Origin: Gemmatimonas groenlandica
Lineage (GTDB): Bacteria > Gemmatimonadota > Gemmatimonadetes > Gemmatimonadales > Gemmatimonadaceae
Direction: 5' to 3'
NCBI RefSeq assembly: GCF_013004105.1
Contig: NZ_CP053085.1
Location: 248,001-312,000, forward strand
Length of the DNA stretch: 64,000 nt
The notes beneath the pieces were generated by a model. It had not been told where the DNA came from. It saw only the letters and a list, made by a program, of their open reading frames with translations, and did no database searches. The translations under genes and the position numbers were made by a program. Each line of letters starts with the position of its first letter. Positions within the stretch are counted from its first letter, which is position 1. Shown here piece by piece: positions 57,701 to 64,000 of the stretch.

Positions 57701-58063
57701 GACAACAGCTGCCTCGAAACGCAGCGTGGCACGATCATGAAGCCGACGTCCTGCCGCAACCCGATGTTCGATCGCTTCGACCTGACGATCGAACAGCAGC
57801 TCCCGACGATCCGTGGAGAGCGCGCGACGCTCCGCCTCGACATCTTCAACGCCGCCAACCTGCTCAACAGCAAGTGGGGACGGATCAAGTCCGCCACGGC
57901 CAACGGCAACGCGACGCTGCTGCAGGTCCAGTCGTTCACCAGCGCCGATCCGTCGACGCAGGTGCCGGTCGTGACGTTCACGAACAACTTCAACACGCAG
58001 TTCACGCCGCTCAACTTCAGCCAGTTTTATCAGCTGCAGGCCAGCTTGCGGTTGTCGTTCTAA
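54800..58063 (+). CDS. TonB-dependent outer-membrane receptor, Oar-like
   Basis: The 1087-residue protein (ATG 54800) has a signal peptide (MRIQRWLSLAVAVAALAVGS...LAAQ) and a carboxypeptidase-regulatory domain (GAITGTVTDEKNAPVPNVAVEV, about 28-110). A plug domain follows (DVTDLIRNSPQVSVSQDGRISAAGQNN... to VNAVTQSGTNEFTGSAF), then a beta-barrel ending in FYQLQASLRLSF, whose terminal Phe is the usual outer-membrane signal. Oar-like proteins are common in diderms and import large substrates or act in adhesion. The substrate is unknown. A strong terminator follows. Confidence 0.95.
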   Translation: MRIQRWLSLAVAVAALAVGSTTPLAAQGTTTGAITGTVTDEKNAPVPNVAVEVVNRTNGAKASQITRDNGRFFIPNLEVGTYSVTARRIGFMPQTRTDIVVSLTQATRLDFQLKEQATQLAAVRTEAVTTTSDFSATRQGVQTVLTDTLVRRLPTLNRDVTDLIRNSPQVSVSQDGRISAAGQNNRFNNIQIDGVSLANRFGLGASPTVGAQVGGRALPLDAIKEFQVLVSPYDVRQGNFTGALVNAVTQSGTNEFTGSAFIYYRDQQMGRDTAFLRTSPFVRRQLGFSLGGPIIKNKLRFFATVETSQNVSPSSGPFYDPTSPTGLVNSSVATARITPAQVDSFVNYLSSKGIAAGSAGLTTNENPLLNTFVRLDYQLSGNTRLVLRNIYNDQEAFDFSRSLGTFNFSSNGFRRTEKSNQIVGQAFTNFSNGFSNEFTVGLTTTRFKRVSDVLAPQVLVQNIGGTGSGIGFRAGTENSSQGNELREDLYEIQNNFTMPLGNHIVSIGTRNEIYKAYNAFLQNSYGNYTFNSLNDFVANRAPASFSGSGGLGGDVVANFSAAQLAGYIQDQWTVTPRFTTTLGLRIDVPLFFDKPSFSASVQRDFGRSTADLPSGNLQFSPRIGFNWDATGDQMNQIRGGVGLFQGIPAYVWMSNQFQNTGAGLAQFTCGGGVTATNGASPLFNASPVSPRGCGLKTNNTPGRSLDDGTFLGTVNLADPDLKFPQLLRATLGYDRKLPGDVIATFDALYSKSINNFFYNNINIPQTGRIDAQGRTVFANFAATGIPTVAPLFPVYGSNVIELSNQSKDYAYSGTGQLRKRFNGAFEGSVAYTYGRSYSVTDLTSSVALSNWQFGRVYSGLQTDQPVNASLFDQPHRVLVNGTYTAPWKSNQTNITFYYSKASGTPYSFVYGGNGGRGDMNGDGSNANDPIYIPTGPTDPKLGFVATTVSGVTYTPAQQAALLDQFIKDNSCLETQRGTIMKPTSCRNPMFDRFDLTIEQQLPTIRGERATLRLDIFNAANLLNSKWGRIKSATANGNATLLQVQSFTSADPSTQVPVVTFTNNFNTQFTPLNFSQFYQLQASLRLSF

Positions 58064-58099
58064 GCTGTTTGGTGATGGTGATGGTGATGGTGTAAGGAG

Positions 58100-58126
58100 A
58101 GCGGCGCCGGAGACGGCGCCGCTTTT
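58100..58126 (+). terminator. Rho-independent terminator of the TonB receptor gene
   Basis: The 10-bp perfect stem AGCGGCGCCG (58100-58109) pairs with 58114-58123 around a GAGA loop and is followed by TTTT. It lies 36 bp after the receptor stop. A short GGTGAT tandem repeat (58071-58092) precedes it. Confidence 0.88.
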
Positions 58127-58138
58127 CCGTTGCGCCGA

Positions 58139-58731
58139 CTGAAAACTGCCAACTGCTTAGGAGGCAGGGAGGAGGGTGTCAGGGAGGAGGGTGCAGGGGG
58201 CGTCGCGGCGAGAGCGGCGGCGTACTTCGGGTGACACCGATAGTGTGGACCGCCAGTATCCTCGGCGGCATGCAAGATCCTGCCAACATTCAGGCGTGGC
58301 ACCGCGCGATAGAGCTGGCGGTGCGCGTTCATCGGATCACGCGGAGCATCCGCCGCGCCGAAGCGCCTGGACTCGCGTCGCAGCTTCGACGGGCGGTGGG
58401 TTCAATTCCCACCAACATCGCCGAGGGTGTCGGCCAGCCGACAGCGGCCGACTGCGCGCGATTTCTCAGCTACGCGATCTCGTCCGCGTTCGAGGTGGAA
58501 AGCCACCTCGTCCTCGCCGAGAAGCTCGGCCTCCGACTTCCCGGCATCGGCGACGCCATAGACGAAACCCGCCAGGTCCGCCGAATGACCTACGGCCTCC
58601 GGCAACATTTCGTCCGCAAAGCAGCCGATGAAAAAGCAGCCGCCAAAGGAAAGGAGGCAAGCCGCCCAAGCGACCTGCCCCCTCCCCCCTGACACCCTCC
58701 CTCCTGCCTCCTAAGCAGTTGGCATTTTCAA
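58139..58731. mobile_element. Family A element carrying an S23-type gene between 38-bp perfect terminal inverted repeats
   Basis: TGCCAACTGCTTAGGAGGCA and its continuation (58147-58184) is matched perfectly by its reverse complement at 58687-58724. Imperfect pairing continues outwards (CTGAAAA / TTTTCA) and inwards for about 12 bases. The arms are the same as those of the bare elements at 40452-40585 and 54542-54670. The interior, in place of the bare tip, is about 500 bp with one gene (58270-58692) for a four-helix-bundle protein. Its stop codon lies inside the right arm. The element fills the gap between the receptor terminator and the mlaD-like gene. No target-site duplication is visible. 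Confidence 0.8.
58270..58692 (+). CDS. Four-helix-bundle protein, 23S rRNA intervening-sequence (S23) family
   Basis: The 140-residue protein (ATG 58270; an upstream ATG at 58231 adds 13 residues) has the family signature SIPTNIAEG (residues 45-53) flanked by AWHRAIELAVRVHRITRSI and FLSYAISSAFEVESHLVLAEKLG, giving four amphipathic helices. S23 proteins are encoded in 23S rRNA intervening sequences of Leptospira and Coxiella and are related to the Avd accessory protein of diversity-generating retroelements; their function is not established. Here no rRNA or reverse transcriptase is near. The gene lies within terminal inverted repeats, and its Pro-rich C-terminus and stop are encoded by the repeat. 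Confidence 0.88.
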   Translation: MQDPANIQAWHRAIELAVRVHRITRSIRRAEAPGLASQLRRAVGSIPTNIAEGVGQPTAADCARFLSYAISSAFEVESHLVLAEKLGLRLPGIGDAIDETRQVRRMTYGLRQHFVRKAADEKAAAKGKEASRPSDLPPPP

Positions 58732-58733
58732 TC

Positions 58734-59621
58734 TTAGAAGATTCTCAGGTTGATGTACTTCTTTGGATTCTTCTTCAAATCCATCACCAGCGAGTCCACG
58801 CGCAGCAGCAGCGTGTCCAGGCGCGCGTACACCGCCGGATCGTTCAGCAGCTTGCCCGCGGTGCCGTTGCCGTTGCTCACTTTGTCCAGCACGCCTTGCA
58901 CCTGCACGTTGGTCTGCTTGAAGTCGCGCGTGAGCTGCTCGAGCTGCGCCGACGTGGCCTGCAGATTCTTCACCGTCGAATCGACCTTGGTGGAATCCAC
59001 GCTGGCCAGGGTGCGACGCACGGTCTGCTGGGTGAGCGTGAGCTGCTTCGACTGTTCGGCCGTCACCGAGCTCAATTGCGCCACGAGCTTCGTGAGGTCG
59101 GCGATCGTCTGCCGCACATCCTTCACACCGCCGCCTTCCACGAACTGCGTGCGTGCTTCGTCGGTGAGGGCGCGGATGTTGAGCGCGATCGAATCGCCCT
59201 TGCTCAGCAACTCCGGTACGCCCGGCGAGCCGGTGCCGGTCGGAATCGTATCGCCTTCCGACATGTAGCCCTGGCGGCCGATGATCGGCGTGAGGGCGAT
59301 CAGCTGGTCGCCGAAGATACCGTTGGCCTGCACCGTCGCTGTGGTGCCGGCCGGCACCTTGTACTGCGACTGCAGCTTGAGTGCGACCGCGATCGTGCCG
59401 TCGGGAATCAGGTCGACCTTGTCGACATAGCCCACCTGCACACCGGCCAACAACACAGGCTGCCCCTGCTTGAGTCCGGCGCCCCACTTGAAGCGGGCGA
59501 ACATGGGGTAGCCGCTGGCGAGACCGCCACGGGCGATCCAGATCGTGCCGCCGATGCCAAGAATCACCGCCACCAGCAGCAGCAGACCGACAAGCAGTTC
59601 GTCGCGTCGTTTCGTCGTCAT
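58734..59621 (-). CDS. MCE-family lipid-transport protein (MlaD-like)
   Basis: The 295-residue protein has an N-terminal membrane anchor (ELLVGLLLLVAVILGIGGTIWIA), one MCE domain (KQGQPVLLAGVQVGYVDKVDL...) and a long helical coiled-coil region (about 130-270). It ends in KKNPKKYINLRIF, the motif seen at the C-terminus of MCE proteins in diderms such as Bacteroidota. MCE proteins form rings that shuttle phospholipids across the periplasm. It follows the permease gene by 21 bp. Its stop lies a few bases from the end of the S23 element. Confidence 0.9.
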   Translation of the reverse strand: MTTKRRDELLVGLLLLVAVILGIGGTIWIARGGLASGYPMFARFKWGAGLKQGQPVLLAGVQVGYVDKVDLIPDGTIAVALKLQSQYKVPAGTTATVQANGIFGDQLIALTPIIGRQGYMSEGDTIPTGTGSPGVPELLSKGDSIALNIRALTDEARTQFVEGGGVKDVRQTIADLTKLVAQLSSVTAEQSKQLTLTQQTVRRTLASVDSTKVDSTVKNLQATSAQLEQLTRDFKQTNVQVQGVLDKVSNGNGTAGKLLNDPAVYARLDTLLLRVDSLVMDLKKNPKKYINLRIF

Positions 59622-59642
59622 GTATGAAGAGAGAGCAGGCGG

Positions 59643-60437
59643 TCAGGCCTGAATGAATGGAGCAAGGACGGCAGCCACGAGGGCATCGAGCACCAGAATG
59701 CACACCGACGCGATGACGACGGCGAGCGCGGTGGAACGACCCACGCCCTCAGCGCCCGCTTCGGTGACGTAGCCCTCGTACGAACAGACGAAGGAAATGG
59801 CCGCTCCGAACAGGAACGCCTTGATCAGCGAATACACCACCTGGAACGCCGTGAAGGCCAGACGCAGCCCGGCGAGAAAGTCGTCGGTGCGCACGTCGGT
59901 GGCCGTCACCAGAATGGCCCACGCGCTCGCGATGGCGGTGGCGTTCGCCAGAATCACCAAGGCGGGCAACATCACGATACCGGCCAGAAAGCGAGGCAAC
60001 GCGAGATACGCCACCGGATCGAACGACAGCGTTTCAAGCGCGTCGATCTGCTCGGTCACGCGCATGGTGCCGATTTCTGCCGTCATCCGTGCGCCGACGC
60101 GGCCCGTGAGCACCAGTGCCGTGAGCAGCGGCCCCAGTTCCAGCACGATGCTCTGTCGCGTGATCAGACCGACGACCGAGAGCTGCACGCCGGGAAAGAG
60201 CTGATAGCGCGTCTGGAAGGCTGTCACGCCGCCCAGGAACGCCGCCACGATAATAGTGAGGGGCACGGACTCGACGCCCATCGTCCGCATCTGCCTGATC
60301 GTTTCGGGGACCCACGTGCCGGGGTCGCGTACGCCGCGCACGATATCTCGCGCGAAGTAGCCGCGCTTGCCGAGCGCGCGCAGAATGCCCCCGGTGCGCC
60401 GTTCGGCCAACCGGACTACGAGGTCCATACCGAGCAT
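59643..60437 (-). CDS. MlaE-type ABC permease
   Basis: The 264-residue protein (ATG 60437 overlapping the lptG stop, TGATG) has the MlaE signature helices: VPLTIIVAAFLGGVTAFQTRYQL, LGPLLTALVLTGRVGARMTAEIGTMRVTEQIDALE and FLAGIVMLPALVIL. It would form the membrane channel for the MCE protein that follows. The partner ATPase (MlaF-like) is not in this operon, so it must be encoded elsewhere or be absent. Confidence 0.93.
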   Translation of the reverse strand: MLGMDLVVRLAERRTGGILRALGKRGYFARDIVRGVRDPGTWVPETIRQMRTMGVESVPLTIIVAAFLGGVTAFQTRYQLFPGVQLSVVGLITRQSIVLELGPLLTALVLTGRVGARMTAEIGTMRVTEQIDALETLSFDPVAYLALPRFLAGIVMLPALVILANATAIASAWAILVTATDVRTDDFLAGLRLAFTAFQVVYSLIKAFLFGAAISFVCSYEGYVTEAGAEGVGRSTALAVVIASVCILVLDALVAAVLAPFIQA

Positions 60438-61522
60438 CAGGTACGCACCCGATAGAGCAGCACCAGCGCGAAGAGCCCGCACGCCACGTTGGGGACCCAT
60501 GCCGCCAGGTCGGGGGGCATGAGCCCCTTTCCACCGATCGCCTTGGTCAACTGAATGAGCACGAGAAAGAGAATGGTCGTGGCCAGACTGACCGCGATAC
60601 CGTAAGCGGCTCCACCGCGCTGCGAACTGGTCGCCAGCGGTGCACCGAACAAGGCAATGATGAGACAGGTGACCGGAATCGCCAACTTCAGCATCCGTTC
60701 CACCCTGAGCAAGTTCACGTCGGCCCCCGAGCGTTCCAGCGCGGTGATGAATCGCGTGAGATCCGCGAAATTCATTTCACTCGGCTGCCGCTCGGTCGCC
60801 TGTAGATCCTGTGGCTTCTCCGTAAAGTGCCGGTCCACGAGGGAATCGTAGGCCACGGCACGGTCGGTGGAGTCGTTGGGGACCATATGCACGATCCCCG
60901 ACTTCAGGACCCAACCGCGATTGTCGTACCACGTCGCATTCTTGGCCGCCACCAGCAGTCCAGGTCGCTTGGCCGACCCGCGCTCTTCGATCTCCATGTT
61001 CTCGACGAAGCGCTGCTTCACGTCGAGCGTGTAGATACGGTAGACACGGCCCGTTTCGCTGGCAAACGCGAAGTTGTAGCGATTATTGTCGCGGTCCTGA
61101 CCTTTACCGGCCAGCAGCTTGAGACGCTGCGCGTTGGCCGGTGGCGCAATCTCGGCGAACACCACGTCGATGCCCATGGCGACCATCGACATAAAGAGGA
61201 TCGGCGCGATGAATCGATAGAAGCTGATCCCGGACGCCTTCGCGGCGGTGATCTCGGAATAGCGCGTGAACGTGCCAATGGAAAATACCGTGGCGAACAG
61301 CACGGCGGCCGGGAGCACCATGAACAGCGTGTCGGGAATCCAGTACACGTAGCTGAGGGCCACCGCTTTGAGCGCGAGCTTGCGCTCGGTGTACTTCCGC
61401 AGGTTGTCCACCAGATCGATCACGAACACCAGCACCGGGAAGCCCAGTGTGGTGATCGTAAAGATGCGGGTGAACTCGGCCGCCACGTACCGATCGAGCG
61501 GCGTAATGAAGCGACGGCTCAC
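60437..61522 (-). CDS. lptG: LPS export permease LptG
   Basis: The 361-residue protein (GTG 61522 overlapping the lptF stop) belongs to the YjgP/YjgQ family: LDRYVAAEFTRIFTITTLGFPVLVFVIDLVDN, TLFMVLPAAVLFATVFSIGTFTRYSEITAAKASGISF, a periplasmic jellyroll, then three C-terminal helices (RMLKLAIPVTCLIIALFGAPLAT). With LptF and LptB it extracts LPS from the inner membrane. Which of the two is LptG was decided by length and order. Confidence 0.88.
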   Translation of the reverse strand: MSRRFITPLDRYVAAEFTRIFTITTLGFPVLVFVIDLVDNLRKYTERKLALKAVALSYVYWIPDTLFMVLPAAVLFATVFSIGTFTRYSEITAAKASGISFYRFIAPILFMSMVAMGIDVVFAEIAPPANAQRLKLLAGKGQDRDNNRYNFAFASETGRVYRIYTLDVKQRFVENMEIEERGSAKRPGLLVAAKNATWYDNRGWVLKSGIVHMVPNDSTDRAVAYDSLVDRHFTEKPQDLQATERQPSEMNFADLTRFITALERSGADVNLLRVERMLKLAIPVTCLIIALFGAPLATSSQRGGAAYGIAVSLATTILFLVLIQLTKAIGGKGLMPPDLAAWVPNVACGLFALVLLYRVRT

Positions 61523-63174
61523 GCGCCCACCGCCGCCGCCGATCCCTTGCCCGCCGCCTTCGCGGCCTGTTCCTGCTTCATCTGGGTCGCCAGCGCGCGT
61601 CGCGCCCCGCGATCCGCCCACCAGTCACGAATCCCGCCGCCGCGCGACGTATCGGTCGTCGACTCCACTCGCCACAAGAGCACCACACCGGTCACCGTGA
61701 AAATGGCATTCGCGATCCACATCGCGATCGACGGTGGCACCAGACCCTTGTCGGCCAGTGCTTCACCACCCATCAGACACACGTAGTACAACCCGAACAC
61801 GCCGATGCTGACGCCGATCGTCACCCCGACACCGCCGCGCGGAAAGCGCAGCGCGATCGGTGGGCCGAAGAGCACGAACACGAGGCAGGCGAACGACAGC
61901 GCGAACTTCTTGTGGATCTCGACCGTCAGGCTGTCGAGTCCTTCGCGCGACGCCACCAGCTGGGCATCGGCCGCGTTCATCGCGCCGCGATACATCGTCA
62001 CGGTATCGAGTGCCGGCGGAATCGGCGCCGACATCGTCACGGCGGGCGGCGGCGTAGGGACGACCGCGCCGAGCGTGTCCTTCTTCAACGTGTCGCCGGG
62101 CTGCGCGATCACGGGGGCGCCGGGCTGCGCAATCACCGGGGCGCCCTGCGGTGTGACCACGGGAGCCTGTGGGATGGTTGACACTACCGGTGCTTGCGCC
62201 TTGGCTTTCTTGGGGAGGAAGAGCGACGGCAACGTCACACAGTAGAAGCGCGAGAGGCCTTCCTCTGGGGGCCGGTCACGCGGCGCCGTGAGCGTCTTGG
62301 TGCCCGGTGCCACGAGGCGGCTGGCGTACATGATGTACTCCTGACGCACTCGCCGGAACTCCAGCGCATCGGCCGCGTACCGCCGGTGCATCTCGCACAC
62401 CGTCATCTCGCGGTCGCTGCGGAAGTCGTCCTTGCTGGTGCTCTCGAAGCCACGGGTGATGCCGCGCACCTTCACCGTCTGATCTATGAAGAAGCTGCGC
62501 TGCAGCCGCTTCGCATCACCACGGACAAACTCCTGCGTATATCCATCGAACAGCCGCAGCAGCAGATCCTGCCCGTTCGACGTCAGCGAGAACACGCCGC
62601 TGTCGGCGTAGATCGTCTTGCGCTCCGGTCCCCTGGTGAGATCGTAGATCACGACGTCGTACATCTTGTTCGTGTTCGCATCGCTGCGGGCAATCCGCAT
62701 GAAAAACTGGTCCGTGATCGCATTCATCGCCTGGTCCCTCAAGGCGAGCGTCGGCTTCGTCTTCGCGATATCGTTCTGCAGAATACGCAGTTCGTGGTTG
62801 GCGCGCGGCAGCACCTGATCGTTGAACGCGACCATCGCGATCGACAACAGGAAGGCGCAGGTCAACACCGGCAGCATCAACGTGCGGACACGCACACCAC
62901 TCGCCTTGAAAGCGGTGATCTCGTGTTCGGCGGCCATACGGCCGAAGGTGTACAAGGTCGCCACCAGCACGGCCATCGGCATCGTCATCGCGACGGTGAA
63001 TGGCAGCGACAGGACGAAGAATTTACCGATGGCCGACCAGGGGAGTCCCTTGCCGGCAAGGTTCGCAAGCTGGCGCGCGACGTACTGCAGCATGAGCAGC
63101 GACGTCAGCGCAGACAGCGCAAACAGGAGAGGTCCGACGTGCTCGCGCACGACATAGCGGGTAACAAGCTTCAC
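61519..63174 (-). CDS. lptF: LPS export permease LptF with Pro-rich insertion
   Basis: The 551-residue protein (GTG 63174, with AAGGA upstream) has the YjgP/YjgQ fold: TRYVVREHVGPLLFALSALTSLLMLQYV, SLPFTVAMTMPMAVLVATLYTFGRMAAEHEITAFKASG, a periplasmic domain and C-terminal helices (FALSFACLVFVLFGPPIALRFPRGGVGV). It is about 190 residues longer than usual. The extra part, roughly residues 320-440, is rich in Pro, Ala, Val and contains tandem APVIAQPG units (about 62092-62146). The insertion falls in the periplasmic domain. Confidence 0.88.
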   Translation of the reverse strand: MKLVTRYVVREHVGPLLFALSALTSLLMLQYVARQLANLAGKGLPWSAIGKFFVLSLPFTVAMTMPMAVLVATLYTFGRMAAEHEITAFKASGVRVRTLMLPVLTCAFLLSIAMVAFNDQVLPRANHELRILQNDIAKTKPTLALRDQAMNAITDQFFMRIARSDANTNKMYDVVIYDLTRGPERKTIYADSGVFSLTSNGQDLLLRLFDGYTQEFVRGDAKRLQRSFFIDQTVKVRGITRGFESTSKDDFRSDREMTVCEMHRRYAADALEFRRVRQEYIMYASRLVAPGTKTLTAPRDRPPEEGLSRFYCVTLPSLFLPKKAKAQAPVVSTIPQAPVVTPQGAPVIAQPGAPVIAQPGDTLKKDTLGAVVPTPPPAVTMSAPIPPALDTVTMYRGAMNAADAQLVASREGLDSLTVEIHKKFALSFACLVFVLFGPPIALRFPRGGVGVTIGVSIGVFGLYYVCLMGGEALADKGLVPPSIAMWIANAIFTVTGVVLLWRVESTTDTSRGGGIRDWWADRGARRALATQMKQEQAAKAAGKGSAAAVGA

Positions 63175-63235
63175 GACGTAAATTCCTTGGTGACCACCCG
63201 CATTATCAAGGGCGCGTCGGCCTAGAGTCGACAAT

Positions 63236-64000
63236 ATGCGCTCGCAGTTTTTGACCGTACCGCGGCGACATGGCTGGCCGCTGGTACCCCACGACCGGAG
63301 TTCGGTGCGCAGGCTGCTCCAAACATGGGCGCTCGCGGTAGTGCCCATGGCCTGGCCCATGGCGCTGCCGATCGCGTTGCTCCCGGCCGTTTCCCTTTTG
63401 GCGTCGCCGCTCGCGGCTCAACAGGTCGTCCCGAGGCCTGCGCCGCTGCCTCCAGGGGCGCGTCTGGCCGCGGACACGCTGCGGCTCAGGGTCCCCTCCA
63501 TACTCGGCCCTCTCGGGGTCGCTACGGCGCTGCGCCCGGATCCGGCCCGGGTCGCCGACCGTGCCGTGGCCATCGCCCGCCGGCTCCACGACGAGCGGAT
63601 TGTGGCCCGCTGGGGACAAACTGTGGTGCGCGGACTCTCCGCGCCCGGGCCGACGGTCGCGGTTGTCCGGTCGGACAGCGGTCCGACCCCGGGCGCCCTC
63701 GTCCCGCTCGTCCCGCAGCGCCGGGTGGGTGCCGACGCGGCCACCCAGCTGGCGACCGACCTGCTGGGCGACATCGGCGACCTCGGGATCGCGCTCCAGT
63801 CGCGCCTCGAGTCGAAGGTGCAGCGCAGTCGCAACGAGCGATGCACCACGGCGCAGCTGACCATCCTCGGCAACAATTGCTTCGGCATCTTCCAGCCCGC
63901 CTTCGACTTTCAGTTCAACGTGCGCACCGGCGGCGTCGTCGCCGATCGCATCTTTGTGAATGTCGACTACGACTCGCAGCGCGAGTTCGACGCGTCGAAC
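63236..64000 (+). CDS. SprA-like secretion/gliding protein, N-terminal part
   Basis: The frame is open to the right edge (about 255 residues seen). It begins with a basic N-terminus and a long hydrophobic segment (LALLPAVSLLASPLAAQ) acting as a signal peptide. The later part, LGIALQSRLESKVQRSRNERCT and FDFQFNVRTGGVVADRIFVNVDYDSQREFDASN, resembles the start of SprA, the outer-membrane translocon of the type IX secretion system, in which FNVDYDSQREFDASN-type text is conserved. The match is recalled rather than searched. ATG 63236 is 62 bp from the divergent lptF start. Confidence 0.55.
   Translation, partial: MRSQFLTVPRRHGWPLVPHDRSSVRRLLQTWALAVVPMAWPMALPIALLPAVSLLASPLAAQQVVPRPAPLPPGARLAADTLRLRVPSILGPLGVATALRPDPARVADRAVAIARRLHDERIVARWGQTVVRGLSAPGPTVAVVRSDSGPTPGALVPLVPQRRVGADAATQLATDLLGDIGDLGIALQSRLESKVQRSRNERCTTAQLTILGNNCFGIFQPAFDFQFNVRTGGVVADRIFVNVDYDSQREFDASN

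Noticed and set aside
58071-58092. GGTGAT tandem repeat as a possible phase-variation tract or CRISPR
   Set aside because: Only about three and a half units, outside any coding region and without spacers.
58399-58415. T-arm-like sequence GTGGGTTCAATTCCCAC, suggesting a tRNA
   Set aside because: No matching acceptor, D or anticodon arms surround it, and it encodes the conserved SIPTNIAEG region of the S23 protein in frame.
58270-58692. Avd protein of a diversity-generating retroelement
   Set aside because: No reverse transcriptase, template repeat or variable repeat is present in the window.
58139-58731. 23S rRNA intervening sequence
   Set aside because: No rRNA sequence flanks the element; it lies between a TonB receptor gene and an mlaD-like gene.

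Overview
The window looks like chromosomal DNA of a GC-rich diderm bacterium, most likely a Gemmatimonas-type member of the Gemmatimonadota. That placement is inference. It rests on high GC throughout, an Oar-like TonB-dependent receptor with a carboxypeptidase-regulatory N-terminus, a 3'-truncated gene that reads like the SprA family, separate LptF and LptG, and complete haem, cytochrome c maturation and haem A pathways. I see no rRNA, tRNA, CRISPR array, phage block or classical insertion sequence. Genes are dense and short stop/start overlaps (ATGA, GTGA, TGATG) are frequent.

Layout. 1-12.6 kb: partial glycerate kinase, 1-Cys-type peroxiredoxin, glycine-zipper lipoprotein, lipid kinase, acidic lipoprotein, aconitase, a GGDEF/EAL protein, a patatin fused to a ferredoxin domain, and a two-component pair. 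12.6-19.3 kb: FliS-like protein and a CzcCBA-type heavy-metal RND efflux operon. 19.4-29 kb: kynureninase-like PLP enzyme, PsuG, two TPR proteins, a double M16 peptidase, a membrane protein and a CDP-alcohol phosphatidyltransferase. 29-34.5 kb: small hypothetical proteins, an alpha/beta hydrolase with an altered triad, a DsbA-like protein, a structured gene-free gap and acetyl-CoA synthetase. 34.6-40.4 kb: ccmABC plus a CcmD-like gene, hemD, hemC, hemB and ppa, all on one strand, joining haem synthesis to haem export for cytochrome c. 40.5-44.9 kb: a five-gene overlapping operon (FAD oxidoreductase, flavin reductase, methyltransferase, SRPBCC protein, ketosynthase) that looks like a small specialised lipid or aromatic pathway. 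45-49 kb: DUF92 protein, zinc-finger protein, V4R-like protein, M24 peptidase and a plastocyanin-like lipoprotein. 49.2-53.1 kb: ABC exporter, ctaB, ctaA and a COX2-transmembrane-like small protein. 53-58 kb: APC permease and the TonB-dependent receptor. 58.7-63.2 kb: lptF-lptG-mlaE-mlaD-type envelope lipid transport operon. 63.2 kb to the end: SprA-like gene.

The most unusual feature is a set of dispersed long palindromes in gene-end intergenic spaces. Family A has three members. Two are bare ~130-bp hairpins (40452-40585, 54542-54670). The third (58139-58731) has the same arms, including a 38-bp perfect terminal inverted repeat, but carries a gene for an S23-type four-helix-bundle protein between them. 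Family B (29151-29256) and family C (4101-4236, 49093-49199) are unrelated in sequence but have similar architecture. In family A, the stop codons of fabF, of the APC permease and of the S23 gene all lie inside repeat sequence. This resembles a cargo-carrying element with its non-autonomous MITE-like derivatives and is the best candidate here for an undescribed system.
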